Part shown: positions 7,667 through 16,101 of the stretch, piece by piece
Numbering within the stretch: position 1 is the first letter of the stretch
Layout: the number at the start of each line of letters is the position of its first letter
NCBI RefSeq assembly: GCF_900129195.1
Contig: NZ_FQUY01000018.1
Span: forward strand, 1 to 64,000
Reading direction: 5' to 3'
DNA length: 64,000 bases
Origin: Desulforamulus putei DSM 12395
GTDB lineage: Bacteria > Bacillota > Desulfotomaculia > Desulfotomaculales > Desulfotomaculaceae
The notes under the pieces: model-generated
What the model saw: only the letters and a program-made list of their open reading frames with translations
The model's database searches: none
What the model was told of the DNA's origin: nothing
Translations under genes and position numbers: made by a program

Positions 7667-9724
7667 ATGGCAGACTTGAACAAACCGGTACAATTCCTTA
7701 AAGGGGTAGGACCCCGGAGGGCCAAACAACTGGAACGAATGGGCATCTTCACCCTTTGGGATCTGCTTTACCACTTCCCAAGGGAATACCAGGACAGAAG
7801 CATCATACGCCCGGTTCATACCTTTGCCCACGGAGATATTGCCACCGTAAAGGGAACGGTGCTAGCCAGTCAGGAAACTAAGCCCCGACGGGGTTTAATC
7901 ATTACCAAACTGGTCCTTCAGGAAGGCGGCGGTACCTTTTATGCCGTGTGGTTCAATCAGCCCTACATTCGTAAACAGTACCCTCCGGGCAAAAAGCTAC
8001 TCATTACTGGCAAAGTAGACAGGGGGTTCGGGGTGCCGCAGGTACACGTCACCGATCATGAAGTTCTCGAGGGAGATGAAGGGCTGCACAGCGGCAGGAT
8101 CGTACCCATTTACCCCTTGTCCGAAAATATCAGTCAGCGTTTCCTGCGGACCCTCTTGAAAACAACCCTGGATCAAATCGGTTCCCAGGTACAAGAATTT
8201 TTGCCGGATGGCTTGCTGGACCGCTATAATCTGCCCTGCCTGCCGGAGGCCCTGCAGGAGATTCATTTTCCTCATAATACCTCTTCCTGTGAAAGGGCGA
8301 GAAAAAGATTTATTCTGGAAGAATTGTTCCTGTTCCAGTTGGGATTGGGCTTACAAAGGAACCGTAACATTAAAAAAGCCAAAAAACATAAATATATGAA
8401 GGAATCCTTAACCGGTATGCTGTTAAAAAACCTCCCGTTCCGCTTAACGCCTGCCCAGCAAAGGGTCTGGCAGGAAATTGAGTCGGACCTTGTCGGTCCC
8501 TACCCCATGAACCGCCTGCTGCAGGGGGATGTGGGAGCGGGTAAAACTGTGGTGGCGGCCCTGGCCCTTTGTAAAGCTGCCGGTTCCGGCCTGCAGAGCG
8601 CCCTGATGGCTCCTACCGAACTGCTGGCTGAACAACATGCCAAAAGCATCATGGGTCTTCTAACCCCCCTAGGCATTCGGGTGGCCCTGCTGACCGGAAG
8701 CACCCGGCGGGGCAGGAAACAACTTCTGGAGGGGGTGGCCGGCGGGGAAATACAGGTGGTGATCGGTACCCATGCCCTCATTCAAGGAGAAGTCGAATTT
8801 AAGAACCTGGCCCTGGTGGTGGTGGATGAGCAGCACCGCTTTGGTGTTCGCCAGCGGGCAGCCCTGCAGGACAAAGGAATTACACCGGATGTGCTGGTGA
8901 TGACCGCCACACCCATTCCCCGGACCCTGGCCCTAACCCTGTACGGCGATCTGGATGTCTCCGTTATTGATCAGATGCCGCCTGGCAGGCAAAGCATCAA
9001 AACCCACCTGCTCAGCCTAGCCCAGGCGGGCAAGGCCGTGGGACTGATCAAACAACAGGCGGACCAGGGCCGTCAGGCCTATGTGGTGTGCCCTCTGGTG
9101 GAAGAATCGGAGAAAATTGATACCCAGGCTGCCATTGAATTGTATGAAAGGTTGAAAAAAGCGCTGTCGGGGTATACCGTGGGTCTGCTGCACGGCAGAA
9201 TGAAGTCTACGGACAAGGAAACCGTCATGGATGGCTTTCGCCGGGGGGACATCGATGTGCTGGTTTCCACCACCGTCATTGAGGTGGGGGTGGATGTGCC
9301 CAATGCCACGGTCATGGTCATTTGGGACGCCCAGAGATTTGGGCTGGCCCAGTTGCACCAGTTAAGGGGCAGAGTGGGCCGGGGCAGCCACCAGTCTTAC
9401 TGCATTATGGTAGGGGACCCCGTCACCAGGGAGGCCAAGGAGCGTCTGGCGGCCATGTGCCGTACCCAGGACGGTTTTGCGCTGGCGGAGGAAGACCTGA
9501 AACTCCGGGGCCCCGGTGAATTTTTCGGCACCCGCCAGTCCGGGCTGCCCGATTTCAAAATGGCCAATCTGGTGCGGGACAGCCGGGAAATTGAACAAGC
9601 CAAAAGGGAAGCGGAACGTTTGCTGAAGGAGGACCCCTATTTACTGCAACCGCAAAACAAGCTGCTTTTTGAGCAGTTTGCCCGGCGTTTCCCCGATTTC
9701 ATAAAATACAGCGATGTAAGTTAA
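7667..9724 (+). CDS. recG: ATP-dependent DNA helicase RecG
   Basis: RecG regresses stalled replication forks and branch-migrates Holliday junctions. The N-terminal wedge/OB region (LKGVGPRRAKQLERMGI, then an OB fold to about residue 170) is followed by two RecA-like domains with Walker A GDVGAGKT, a DEQH box in VVVDEQHRFG, TATPIPRTLAL, and the C-terminal QLRGRVGRG and GEFFGTRQSG motifs. 685 residues is the usual length. It stands alone between its own promoter and a terminator. Confidence 0.97.
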   Translation: MADLNKPVQFLKGVGPRRAKQLERMGIFTLWDLLYHFPREYQDRSIIRPVHTFAHGDIATVKGTVLASQETKPRRGLIITKLVLQEGGGTFYAVWFNQPYIRKQYPPGKKLLITGKVDRGFGVPQVHVTDHEVLEGDEGLHSGRIVPIYPLSENISQRFLRTLLKTTLDQIGSQVQEFLPDGLLDRYNLPCLPEALQEIHFPHNTSSCERARKRFILEELFLFQLGLGLQRNRNIKKAKKHKYMKESLTGMLLKNLPFRLTPAQQRVWQEIESDLVGPYPMNRLLQGDVGAGKTVVAALALCKAAGSGLQSALMAPTELLAEQHAKSIMGLLTPLGIRVALLTGSTRRGRKQLLEGVAGGEIQVVIGTHALIQGEVEFKNLALVVVDEQHRFGVRQRAALQDKGITPDVLVMTATPIPRTLALTLYGDLDVSVIDQMPPGRQSIKTHLLSLAQAGKAVGLIKQQADQGRQAYVVCPLVEESEKIDTQAAIELYERLKKALSGYTVGLLHGRMKSTDKETVMDGFRRGDIDVLVSTTVIEVGVDVPNATVMVIWDAQRFGLAQLHQLRGRVGRGSHQSYCIMVGDPVTREAKERLAAMCRTQDGFALAEEDLKLRGPGEFFGTRQSGLPDFKMANLVRDSREIEQAKREAERLLKEDPYLLQPQNKLLFEQFARRFPDFIKYSDVS

Positions 9725-9752
9725 GGCGTGGCAGAAAAACCACGCCTTTTTT
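9723..9752 (+). terminator. recG terminator
   Basis: AAGGCGTGG (9723-9731) pairs with CCACGCCTT (9740-9748) over an 8-base loop and is followed by a T-run. The stem overlaps the recG stop codon. Confidence 0.9.
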
Positions 9753-9815
9753 GTTAGAATTTGCTTGTTATGCCGGGAAGTCTTGGACAAACAATAAGTT
9801 CGAGGAGTGATGACC

Positions 9816-9998
9816 GTGCCAAAAAACAAAAATGAGAAGGATCTCCTGTTGAAGCAAAGGGCCAATGATGAAATCCGGTTTGAAGTGGGACAGGAAATCG
9901 GTTTTGTGGACGAGGGCAATAAAATTGGCTTGACCCAGCCCACCACCGGCGCGGATTCCCTGACCAAAACGGACCACGGCAATTATGCCGCAATTTAA
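9816..9998 (+). CDS. Unrecognised 60-residue protein beside gpr
   Basis: GAGGAG precedes several possible starts; GTG at 9816 has the best spacing (8 bases), while ATG at 9810 is nearly on top of the site. The peptide is polar and begins MPKNKNEKDLL. A central segment, NDEIRFEVGQEIGF, loosely recalls the conserved N-terminal block of alpha/beta small acid-soluble spore proteins, but their second conserved block is absent. It converges on gpr, whose product degrades such proteins. No function is assigned; a spore-associated role is only a hint from similarity and position. Confidence 0.6.
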   Translation: MPKNKNEKDLLLKQRANDEIRFEVGQEIGFVDEGNKIGLTQPTTGADSLTKTDHGNYAAI

Positions 9999-10014
9999 TC
10001 CTGGAATTTAGGTA

Positions 10015-11001
10015 TCAGTGCAAATACTGACTGTATTCATCAGCGGCTATGGACGGGTGCAGGGCCAGGGAAATACCCCCGGCAATGATTTTTGCGGTAT
10101 TCTCAATCAACGTATCAATTTCCTTGGGCGTCACCATCAACTGGGCGGATGTATAGGGCTGCAGGACGGCGTTGACGATGGGTTGAATGGCTTCGGAATT
10201 CATAAATTGATAAATTCCTTGTAAATTAGGATTGTTTTTGGTTTGTTCAGCCAGGCGGTCCAGCGTTTCACCGGCAATGATGGCGGCCGGCACAACGGTG
10301 GGAACCCCGATGGCAATGACGGGCACACCCATGGACTCTTTATTGATACCGGCCCGCTTGTTTCCCACCCCTGAGCCGGGTGCGATACCCGTATCGGCCA
10401 GTTGAATGGTGGTGCCGATCCGTTCCACCGACCGGGAAGCCAGGGCGTCAACTGCGATAATTAGTTCGGGCTTTATTCTGTCCACCACACCTTTAATGAT
10501 CTCGGCCGTTTCAATGCCGGTCAAGCCTAAAACTCCCGGGGAGAGGGCGCTGACTGAACGCATGCCGCCTCTGATTTCTTCCGGGGCATAATTGTACATA
10601 TGACGGGTCACCAGGGTCATGCCCACCACTTTGGGGCCCAAGGCATCAGGGGTGGCGTTCCAGTTGCCCAGGCCAACTACCAGCACATTGGCGTGTTCAG
10701 GTAGATTAAATAAGGAAGAGAGCTGACGTGCAAAGACTTCTACAATCTCCTGGTGGACATGGCGGTTGTTTTCACGAATTGCAGGGGCTTCAATGGTGAT
10801 GTAGGTTCCCCGGGGTTTGCCCATTATTTGTTCTGCATACTCCTCTTCTATGTGAACAATGGTAACGGTTGCATTGGAGTATGTTTCTTTGTCCATCCGG
10901 CAGCCTGGGATTTCCTGGCCCGTTTGGCCCCGGATCACTTCCCTGGCCTCCACGGCCAGATCCAGACTGATATTGTTGCTTTTATAGAAGTTGAGATCCA
11001 T
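10015..11001 (-). CDS. gpr: Germination protease Gpr
   Basis: Gpr cleaves small acid-soluble spore proteins early in germination, releasing amino acids. Family blocks are LVVGLGNWNATPDALGP, SVSALSPGVLGLTGIET, VDALASRSVERIGTTIQL, and DTGIAPGSGVGNKR. The N-terminus has LDLAVEAREV and a pro-segment ending before the mature part, as in other zymogens. AAGGAGG lies before the ATG. 328 residues is slightly shorter than in Bacillus. It shows that the organism sporulates. Expression by a forespore sigma factor is expected from the family, but I could not find a clear sigma-G promoter. Confidence 0.95.
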   Translation of the reverse strand: MDLNFYKSNNISLDLAVEAREVIRGQTGQEIPGCRMDKETYSNATVTIVHIEEEYAEQIMGKPRGTYITIEAPAIRENNRHVHQEIVEVFARQLSSLFNLPEHANVLVVGLGNWNATPDALGPKVVGMTLVTRHMYNYAPEEIRGGMRSVSALSPGVLGLTGIETAEIIKGVVDRIKPELIIAVDALASRSVERIGTTIQLADTGIAPGSGVGNKRAGINKESMGVPVIAIGVPTVVPAAIIAGETLDRLAEQTKNNPNLQGIYQFMNSEAIQPIVNAVLQPYTSAQLMVTPKEIDTLIENTAKIIAGGISLALHPSIAADEYSQYLH

Positions 11002-11112
11002 ACAAAACCTCCTTGACTTTTAAAAAGACATTGCCTATATCCTGTTCTTTCCATGAGCAATTTATGCAAAACCTGTCTCAAATGTAAAAAAATCGATTTT
11101 TTTCATACATTA

Positions 11113-11121
11113 TGCTATAAT
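11113..11121 (+). promoter_or_regulatory. rsmD extended -10 promoter
   Basis: TGCTATAAT is a strong extended -10. The expected start of transcription, near 11128, lies downstream of the ATG at 11123, so that ATG cannot be the rsmD start. Confidence 0.6.
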
Positions 11122-11167
11122 AATGAAAGTTAGCAACCAAGACCAGTTAAGGAAGGGAATCTCAGGA

Positions 11168-11722
11168 TTGCGAATCATTGCCGGTTCTGCCAGGGGAAGA
11201 AATTTAAAAAGCCCCAGAGGGATGTCCACCAGACCTACTGCTGACAGGGTCAGGGAGGCCCTTTTTAATATTCTGTCCCCTCTGGTACCGGGCAGCCGTT
11301 TTTTGGATTTATTCAGCGGCACCGGCGCTGTGGCCATCGAAGCCCTCAGCCGTGGTGCGGAAAAAGCTGTACTGGTGGAAAAGGACCGCAATACCGCCAG
11401 GATTATTTACCACAACCTGAGGCTGTGCGGTATGCTTGATAACGCAGAAATTCTTACTATGGATGTCGGTAAGGGTATCCAGGTTCTGGGCCAAAGAAAA
11501 GAAACTTTTGATTTAATTTTTATTGACCCTCCCTATAAAAAAGGGTTTGAGAGACCCACCATGGAAAAGGTTTTACAACAGGAACTCCTCGCCGCCGGTG
11601 GCATACTGGTGGTGGAAAGCGATAGGGCAGACCTGCCGCCGGATCAGGTAGAAGGTTTGAAGGCATACCGGCGGGAGCGGTATGGAGATACAGCACTGAC
11701 ATTTTATAGGTTTGACATCTAA
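11168..11722 (+). CDS. rsmD: 16S rRNA (guanine966-N2)-methyltransferase RsmD
   Basis: RsmD methylates G966 in the small subunit. The product begins MRIIAGSARGRNLKSP, matching the family's usual N-terminus, then STRPTADRVREALFNIL, the SAM site DLFSGTGAVAIEALSRGA, and the catalytic DPPY. The TTG at 11168 lies 11 bases after GGAAGG and is preferred to the in-frame ATG at 11123, which precedes the probable transcription start. It is followed directly by coaD, a very common pairing. Confidence 0.92.
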   Translation: MRIIAGSARGRNLKSPRGMSTRPTADRVREALFNILSPLVPGSRFLDLFSGTGAVAIEALSRGAEKAVLVEKDRNTARIIYHNLRLCGMLDNAEILTMDVGKGIQVLGQRKETFDLIFIDPPYKKGFERPTMEKVLQQELLAAGGILVVESDRADLPPDQVEGLKAYRRERYGDTALTFYRFDI

Positions 11723-11734
11723 GGGGGAAAAGGA

Positions 11735-12223
11735 ATGCGAATTGGTATCTATCCCGGTAGTTTCGACCCTGTCACCAACGGGCATCTGGATATTATCGAG
11801 CGGTCTGCCGGGCTCTTTGACCGACTGATTGTAGCAGTGGCCAGGAACCCACAAAAGATTAAACCCCTTTTTACGGTGGACGAGCGGGTTCAAATATTAG
11901 AATCTGTGTTAGATAAATACCCCAATATTATTGTGGACTCCTACGACGGTTTGACGGTCAACTATGCTTTGAAACAGGGGGCCAATGCCATTGTACGGGG
12001 GCTGCGGGCCATCACTGATTTTGAGAGTGAATTTGTTTTTGCCCTCACCAACAAGAAATTGGCGCCGCAATTAGAAACGGTCTATCTGATGACCCGGGCG
12101 GAATACTCTTTCATCAGTTCATCCACAGTGAAGGAAGTGGCCTCTTATAACGGCTGTTTAAGCGCAATGGTGCCGGATCTGGTGGCTGTAAAACTAAAGG
12201 AAAAATATGGTTATGGTAAATAA
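11735..12223 (+). CDS. coaD: Phosphopantetheine adenylyltransferase
   Basis: CoaD transfers AMP from ATP to 4'-phosphopantetheine in coenzyme A synthesis. The N-terminal IYPGSFDPVTNGHLDII contains the TxGH nucleotidyltransferase motif, and TRAEYSFISSSTVKEVASY is the ISSTxVR-like motif near the C-terminus. 162 residues is typical. AAGGGGGAAAAGG precedes the ATG; the gap to rsmD is 12 bases. Confidence 0.96.
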   Translation: MRIGIYPGSFDPVTNGHLDIIERSAGLFDRLIVAVARNPQKIKPLFTVDERVQILESVLDKYPNIIVDSYDGLTVNYALKQGANAIVRGLRAITDFESEFVFALTNKKLAPQLETVYLMTRAEYSFISSSTVKEVASYNGCLSAMVPDLVAVKLKEKYGYGK

Positions 12224-12241
12224 TTAAGGAGGGGTAGAATT

Positions 12242-12682
12242 GTGGAGCTCTTTAATATCCTGAATGAGCTGGAGGAACTCATTGAGGAGAGCCCCAAGGT
12301 GCCTATGACCAGGCGGGTCATGGTAGACGAGAATAGGGTTCTGGACTACCTGGACCGCATTCGCACCTCGCTTCCCGAAGAAGTTCGCCAGGCAAAGTGG
12401 CTGGTGAAAGAAAGGGATAAGGTACTCTCTGAATCCAAAAAAGAAGCCCAACGGATGTTGGAGGATGTGGCCCGTGAAATTGAACAGCGGGCCGAAGATC
12501 ACGAAATAGTTAAGAAGGCCGAAAAAATAGCCCAGGAGACCATTAAAAAGGCGGAAGATGTATCTGCCCAGATTCGCCAGGGCGCCCGGGAATACGCAGA
12601 TGAAATCCTGCAGTCCCTGGAAGAAAAACTAAGTAAAATGCTGCAAGAAATTCAACAGGGCAGAAATGAATTAAGAAAGTAG
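12242..12682 (+). CDS. Coiled-coil protein of unknown function
   Basis: The 146-residue protein starts with GTG at 12242 after AAGGAGGGG. Residues 1-45 contain a short acidic helix and PMTRRVMVDENRVLDYLDRIR, which resembles the N-terminal lipid/pole-targeting motif of DivIVA-like proteins. Residues 55-140 are a long Lys/Glu/Gln-rich coiled coil with a heptad pattern, like ATP synthase b subunits. It has no catalytic motif. It follows coaD by 18 bases and is probably in the same transcript. A scaffold or cell-division-related role is possible but not shown. Confidence 0.8.
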   Translation: MELFNILNELEELIEESPKVPMTRRVMVDENRVLDYLDRIRTSLPEEVRQAKWLVKERDKVLSESKKEAQRMLEDVAREIEQRAEDHEIVKKAEKIAQETIKKAEDVSAQIRQGAREYADEILQSLEEKLSKMLQEIQQGRNELRK

Positions 12683-12692
12683 TTAATTAGTT

Positions 12693-12718
12693 AACCGGAG
12701 AAGCACTCCGGTTTTTGC
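12693..12718 (+). terminator. Terminator of the rsmD-coaD operon
   Basis: AACCGGAG (12693-12700) pairs with CTCCGGTT (12706-12713) over AAGCA and is followed by a T-run. Confidence 0.9.
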
Positions 12719-12724
12719 TTTAAA

Positions 12725-12771
12725 GGGGTCAGACCCCTAAAGGAAATAAATTCCAAAAGGGGTCTGACCCC
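12725..12771. repeat. Twin GGGGTC palindromes in inverted orientation
   Basis: GGGGTCAGACCCC (12725-12737) and GGGGTCTGACCCC (12759-12771) are exact reverse complements. Inside them lie GGAA and TTCC, so the whole 47 bases can fold as one nearly perfect hairpin. The right unit shares TTCCAAAAGGGGTCTGACCCC with the palindrome in ribH (21 bases, split here as TTCCAAAA + GGGGTCTGACCCC). It lies between two convergent transcription units. Confidence 0.9.
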
Positions 12772-12776
12772 GGACT

Positions 12777-13826
12777 TTATTTCAGGCTGTTTAAAATACC
12801 TTGCCAGTCACAATAACGTTCCACATTTTCAACGGCTTTGTTAATGCTTTCTTTATTATTTGGGGTAATCCGGCCGGAAAGTTCACTGAGTTTTTCGATG
12901 GCGGTGTAAGTATCGTAATGAACCAGCAGCACCGGCACGCCCTTTTCCATGGCCCGGCTGATGACCTTTACGTCGGGATAAAGACCGCCCGTCAGGACAA
13001 TGGCGGAAGTGCTGGTTTCCAGGGCTGCCAGGGCCATATCCGCCCGGTCGCCGCCGGTGATAAAGATTTTGTTGTTGGAGCGCCGTAGATAACCCAGTGC
13101 GCTTTCGATGGTCATGGCGCCCACCATTATGTCTTCCACCAGCAGGTCCAGGTTTCTCTCGCCGGTTAACAGCTCCCCGCCCAGCAGTTCATGTACCTGG
13201 GCAACCGAAGGGGAGGATAATTCCCTTACCCTGGGAACGATGCCCAGGGTGCGAAAACCAAGATTGTCCAGCAAAGGTTTATAGACCCCTTCAATTTTTG
13301 CTTGAATGGGCCTGGGAACATGGGTAAAAATGTTTCCCAGCACCGGTACGCCCTTGTATTGGAGGTACTGGTTGAAGAACACAGACTGGTCCAGGCTGTA
13401 GTCGTTTTTTACATTTATCAAATACAACACGCCGGCGCCAAGTTCCGACGCCAGGGAAGGTGCATCCAGGCCAATGGTGCCCATAATATGGGGGAAAATG
13501 GCACTGTCAATGATCACCAGGTCGGCATGGCGCGCAATTTCCTGGTAAGCCCTTTTGATGGTTGCCAGCATTTCAGCGGAACGGTTGCCCCGGGAGAGGT
13601 AAAAGGGACTGGCCATGGTCGGCGCAATGACCTCAAGAGGCGCTGCCATATCTAATAATTCTTTCATTAATACGGCGTCTTCATCGGCTTTGCCGGTTAC
13701 AGTGGAAGTTCCTACAGGTTTAAAGTAAGACACCCTGAGTCCTTCCTGTTTAAACTTTAATGACAATCCTACTGCCATGGCTGTTTTACCACTGCCTGCG
13801 GAACCCATAATATACAGGTTTTTCAC
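12777..13826 (-). CDS. BioD-like P-loop / DRTGG domain protein (phosphotransacetylase-related)
   Basis: The N-terminal ~200 residues are a dethiobiotin-synthetase-like P-loop domain: Walker A GSAGSGKTAMAVGL at the start and switch-like DLVIIDS. A DRTGG domain follows near residues 210-320, and ITGGDRADMALAALET lies in it. This arrangement equals the N-terminal regulatory part of long phosphotransacetylases without the catalytic domain. GTG at 13826 follows GAGGTG and fits the expected N-terminus; the longer frame overlaps the upstream gene. It sits downstream of an ADP-forming acyl-CoA ligase, so a role in acetyl-CoA/acetate energy metabolism or its control is inferred. Confidence 0.85.
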   Translation of the reverse strand: MKNLYIMGSAGSGKTAMAVGLSLKFKQEGLRVSYFKPVGTSTVTGKADEDAVLMKELLDMAAPLEVIAPTMASPFYLSRGNRSAEMLATIKRAYQEIARHADLVIIDSAIFPHIMGTIGLDAPSLASELGAGVLYLINVKNDYSLDQSVFFNQYLQYKGVPVLGNIFTHVPRPIQAKIEGVYKPLLDNLGFRTLGIVPRVRELSSPSVAQVHELLGGELLTGERNLDLLVEDIMVGAMTIESALGYLRRSNNKIFITGGDRADMALAALETSTSAIVLTGGLYPDVKVISRAMEKGVPVLLVHYDTYTAIEKLSELSGRITPNNKESINKAVENVERYCDWQGILNSLK

Positions 13827-13863
13827 TGGTAACACCTCACCTATTGAAATATTTAAAGCGTGC

Positions 13864-15969
13864 CTACAGTTCGATGGTGATTTTGATATCCAAGGCCGAG
13901 TACCCGTCGGGATAAGCGAATACCGGGTTGATGTCCATTTCACTGATCTCTTCAAAGTCTAAAATCAACTTGGCCGCCCGGGCTACCATATCGATGAGGC
14001 TCATCATATCCGCCGGTTGTTCACCGCGGTAGCCGCGGAGCAAGGTAGAGGCTTTGGTTTCTGCAATCATGGCGGCGATTTCAGCGTGGGTAATTCCCTT
14101 GGCCAGGCGGAAGGATACATCCTTTAACAGGTTTACGTAAATGCCGCCCAAGCCGAAGGCGATCAAGGGGCCAAACTGCATGTCCCGGGTCATACCGACA
14201 ATCAATTCCGTACCCTTTGGCATCATTTTGCTGACTTCAATGCCGTAGGGAACAACGTTAGGCAAATATCGCTGCACGTTTTCCAAAATCTCAATGAACC
14301 CGTTGCGGACATCTTCGGCGTTGTTCAAACCAATCTTAACGCCGCCCACATCGGTTTTGTGCATGATCTTGGGGGAAGCTACCTTCAGTACCACCGGATA
14401 TCCTATGGATTCAGCCAGGGCAACCGCTTCCTCCGGCGATATAGCAAGCTTTACGGGAGCGGCAGAAATTCCATAGGCTTCCGCCACGGCGGCGGCTTCA
14501 CTGCCCAGCAGGACACTGCGGCGGTCACGGATTACATCATAGAAAATGGCTTTCACTTTATCGGGGTTGATATCGTCATACCGGATTTCTTCTCCTTCAA
14601 CCCGGCTTTCCATGCGGCGCACATAATTCACCATACCGGCAATGGAACGGATGGCCGGTTCCGGGAAGGTAAAGACCGGAATCTTAGCCCGGGTTAAAAT
14701 TTTAACACCTTTGGCTAAAGTCATCCCACCCATATAAGCTGTTAAAAGTGGTTTTTCGGGGTATTTTCGGTGCAGCTCGATAATCCTTTGGGCAATATTT
14801 TCCGGGTCGGTGACGGCGGTGGGACAAACCAAAACAACCACACTGTCCACATGGGGGTCCTTTAAGACAGCTTCCAGGGCAAAGGCGTAACGATCGGCCC
14901 TGGCGTCCCCGATTACATCCACCGGGTTATATATATTGGCTTCCGCAGGCAGGTTGGCCCGCAGGGCGTCCAACGTTTCCTTGTCAAAGCGCGCCATGGT
15001 CAAACGGGCCTCTTCAATGGCATCCGAGGCCACAATGCCAGGTCCTCCGGCATTGGTGACAATGGCCACACGATCTCCCTTGGGCAGGGGCTGGTAAGAA
15101 AAGCAGGTGGCCAGGTCAAACAACTCTGTCATGCTACGGGCCCGCAAAATGCCAGCCTGGGTAAAGGCCGTTTCATAGGCCAGGTCGCTGCCGGCCAGGG
15201 CGCCGGTATGTGAAGAGGCGGCCAGGGCGCCGGCTTGACTGGTGCCGGACTTCAATACAATGACCGGTTTTTTTCTGGCGGCCCGGCTGGCTGCCTCCAG
15301 GAAATACTTGCCGTTATGTACATCTTCGATATAGCAGAGGATCACTTTGGTGAACGGGTCGTCCGCCATGGCATCGATAAAATCCGCTTCGTTCAGGTCT
15401 GCCTTGTTTCCCAGGCTGATGACCCGGCTAAAGCCAAGGCCGATGGACTTTGCCCAGTCCATAATGGAAACCAGCATGGCCCCGCTTTGGGAAATAAAGG
15501 CGATATCCCCTTGCACAGGAAAACCGGCAGCAAAGGAGGTGTTAATGGGGATATGGGTGTCCATAATTCCTACACAATTGGGACCCACCATGCGAATGCC
15601 GTATTTTTTACAAATAAACAGAAGTTTTTTCTCCAATTCCAGTCCTTCCGGACCCACTTCCTTAAAGCCCGCTGTGATTACCACGGCATACTTGATCCCC
15701 GTCTTGCCGCACTCTTCCATCACATCGGGGCAGAATTTGGCCGGCACGCAAACAACGGCCAGGTCAATCTTGTCCGGCGCCTGACTGACGCTGCTGTAGC
15801 AGGGTAACCCTTCTATTTCTGTTTCTTTGGGGTTAATGGGAAAAATCTTACCGGCAAAACCGCTTTCAATGATATTTTTAACAATCACATTGCCGATTTT
15901 ACCCGGTTTGTTGGACGCCCCGATAATGGCCACGGACTTCACATTAAACAAGGGTGTTAAGTCTGCCAT
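13864..15969 (-). CDS. ADP-forming acetate--CoA ligase family protein
   Basis: The enzyme converts acyl-CoA plus ADP and phosphate to the free acid, CoA and ATP, or the reverse. Fused alpha and beta parts are visible: a CoA-binding Rossmann domain at the N-terminus (SVAIIGASNKPGKIGN), two succinyl-CoA-synthetase-like ligase domains (GPNCVGIMDT, SQSGAM, then SHTGALAGSD with the likely phosphohistidine), and a C-terminal ATP-grasp domain from AYGISAAPVKLA to the end. ATG at 15969 follows AAGGTG; the longer frame starting at 16086 adds a non-family tail. 701 residues is standard for the fused form. Substrate range (acetate or other acids) is not visible. It lies 37 bases upstream of the BioD/DRTGG gene. 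Confidence 0.9.
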   Translation of the reverse strand: MADLTPLFNVKSVAIIGASNKPGKIGNVIVKNIIESGFAGKIFPINPKETEIEGLPCYSSVSQAPDKIDLAVVCVPAKFCPDVMEECGKTGIKYAVVITAGFKEVGPEGLELEKKLLFICKKYGIRMVGPNCVGIMDTHIPINTSFAAGFPVQGDIAFISQSGAMLVSIMDWAKSIGLGFSRVISLGNKADLNEADFIDAMADDPFTKVILCYIEDVHNGKYFLEAASRAARKKPVIVLKSGTSQAGALAASSHTGALAGSDLAYETAFTQAGILRARSMTELFDLATCFSYQPLPKGDRVAIVTNAGGPGIVASDAIEEARLTMARFDKETLDALRANLPAEANIYNPVDVIGDARADRYAFALEAVLKDPHVDSVVVLVCPTAVTDPENIAQRIIELHRKYPEKPLLTAYMGGMTLAKGVKILTRAKIPVFTFPEPAIRSIAGMVNYVRRMESRVEGEEIRYDDINPDKVKAIFYDVIRDRRSVLLGSEAAAVAEAYGISAAPVKLAISPEEAVALAESIGYPVVLKVASPKIMHKTDVGGVKIGLNNAEDVRNGFIEILENVQRYLPNVVPYGIEVSKMMPKGTELIVGMTRDMQFGPLIAFGLGGIYVNLLKDVSFRLAKGITHAEIAAMIAETKASTLLRGYRGEQPADMMSLIDMVARAAKLILDFEEISEMDINPVFAYPDGYSALDIKITIEL

Positions 15970-16101
15970 TGCTTTCACCTTCCCTACACATAAATCCCAC
16001 ATAAACTTCTTCCCAAACAGAACAGGCTGGTTATGTAAATATGATGTAGTTTTTTCCACGGCAGAGCCCCCAATACCTTTTTTCAATAAAAAATTAAATG
16101 A

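Noticed and set aside
11123-11167. ATG at 11123 as rsmD start
   Set aside because: It lies upstream of the predicted transcription start from TGCTATAAT, and the family N-terminus begins at TTG 11168.
13827-13955. Upstream extension of the BioD/DRTGG gene
   Set aside because: It overlaps the end of the acyl-CoA ligase gene and lacks family sequence; GTG at 13826 has a good SD.
15970-16086. Upstream extension of the ADP-forming ligase
   Set aside because: The added residues do not resemble the family, and ATG 15969 has AAGGTG before it.
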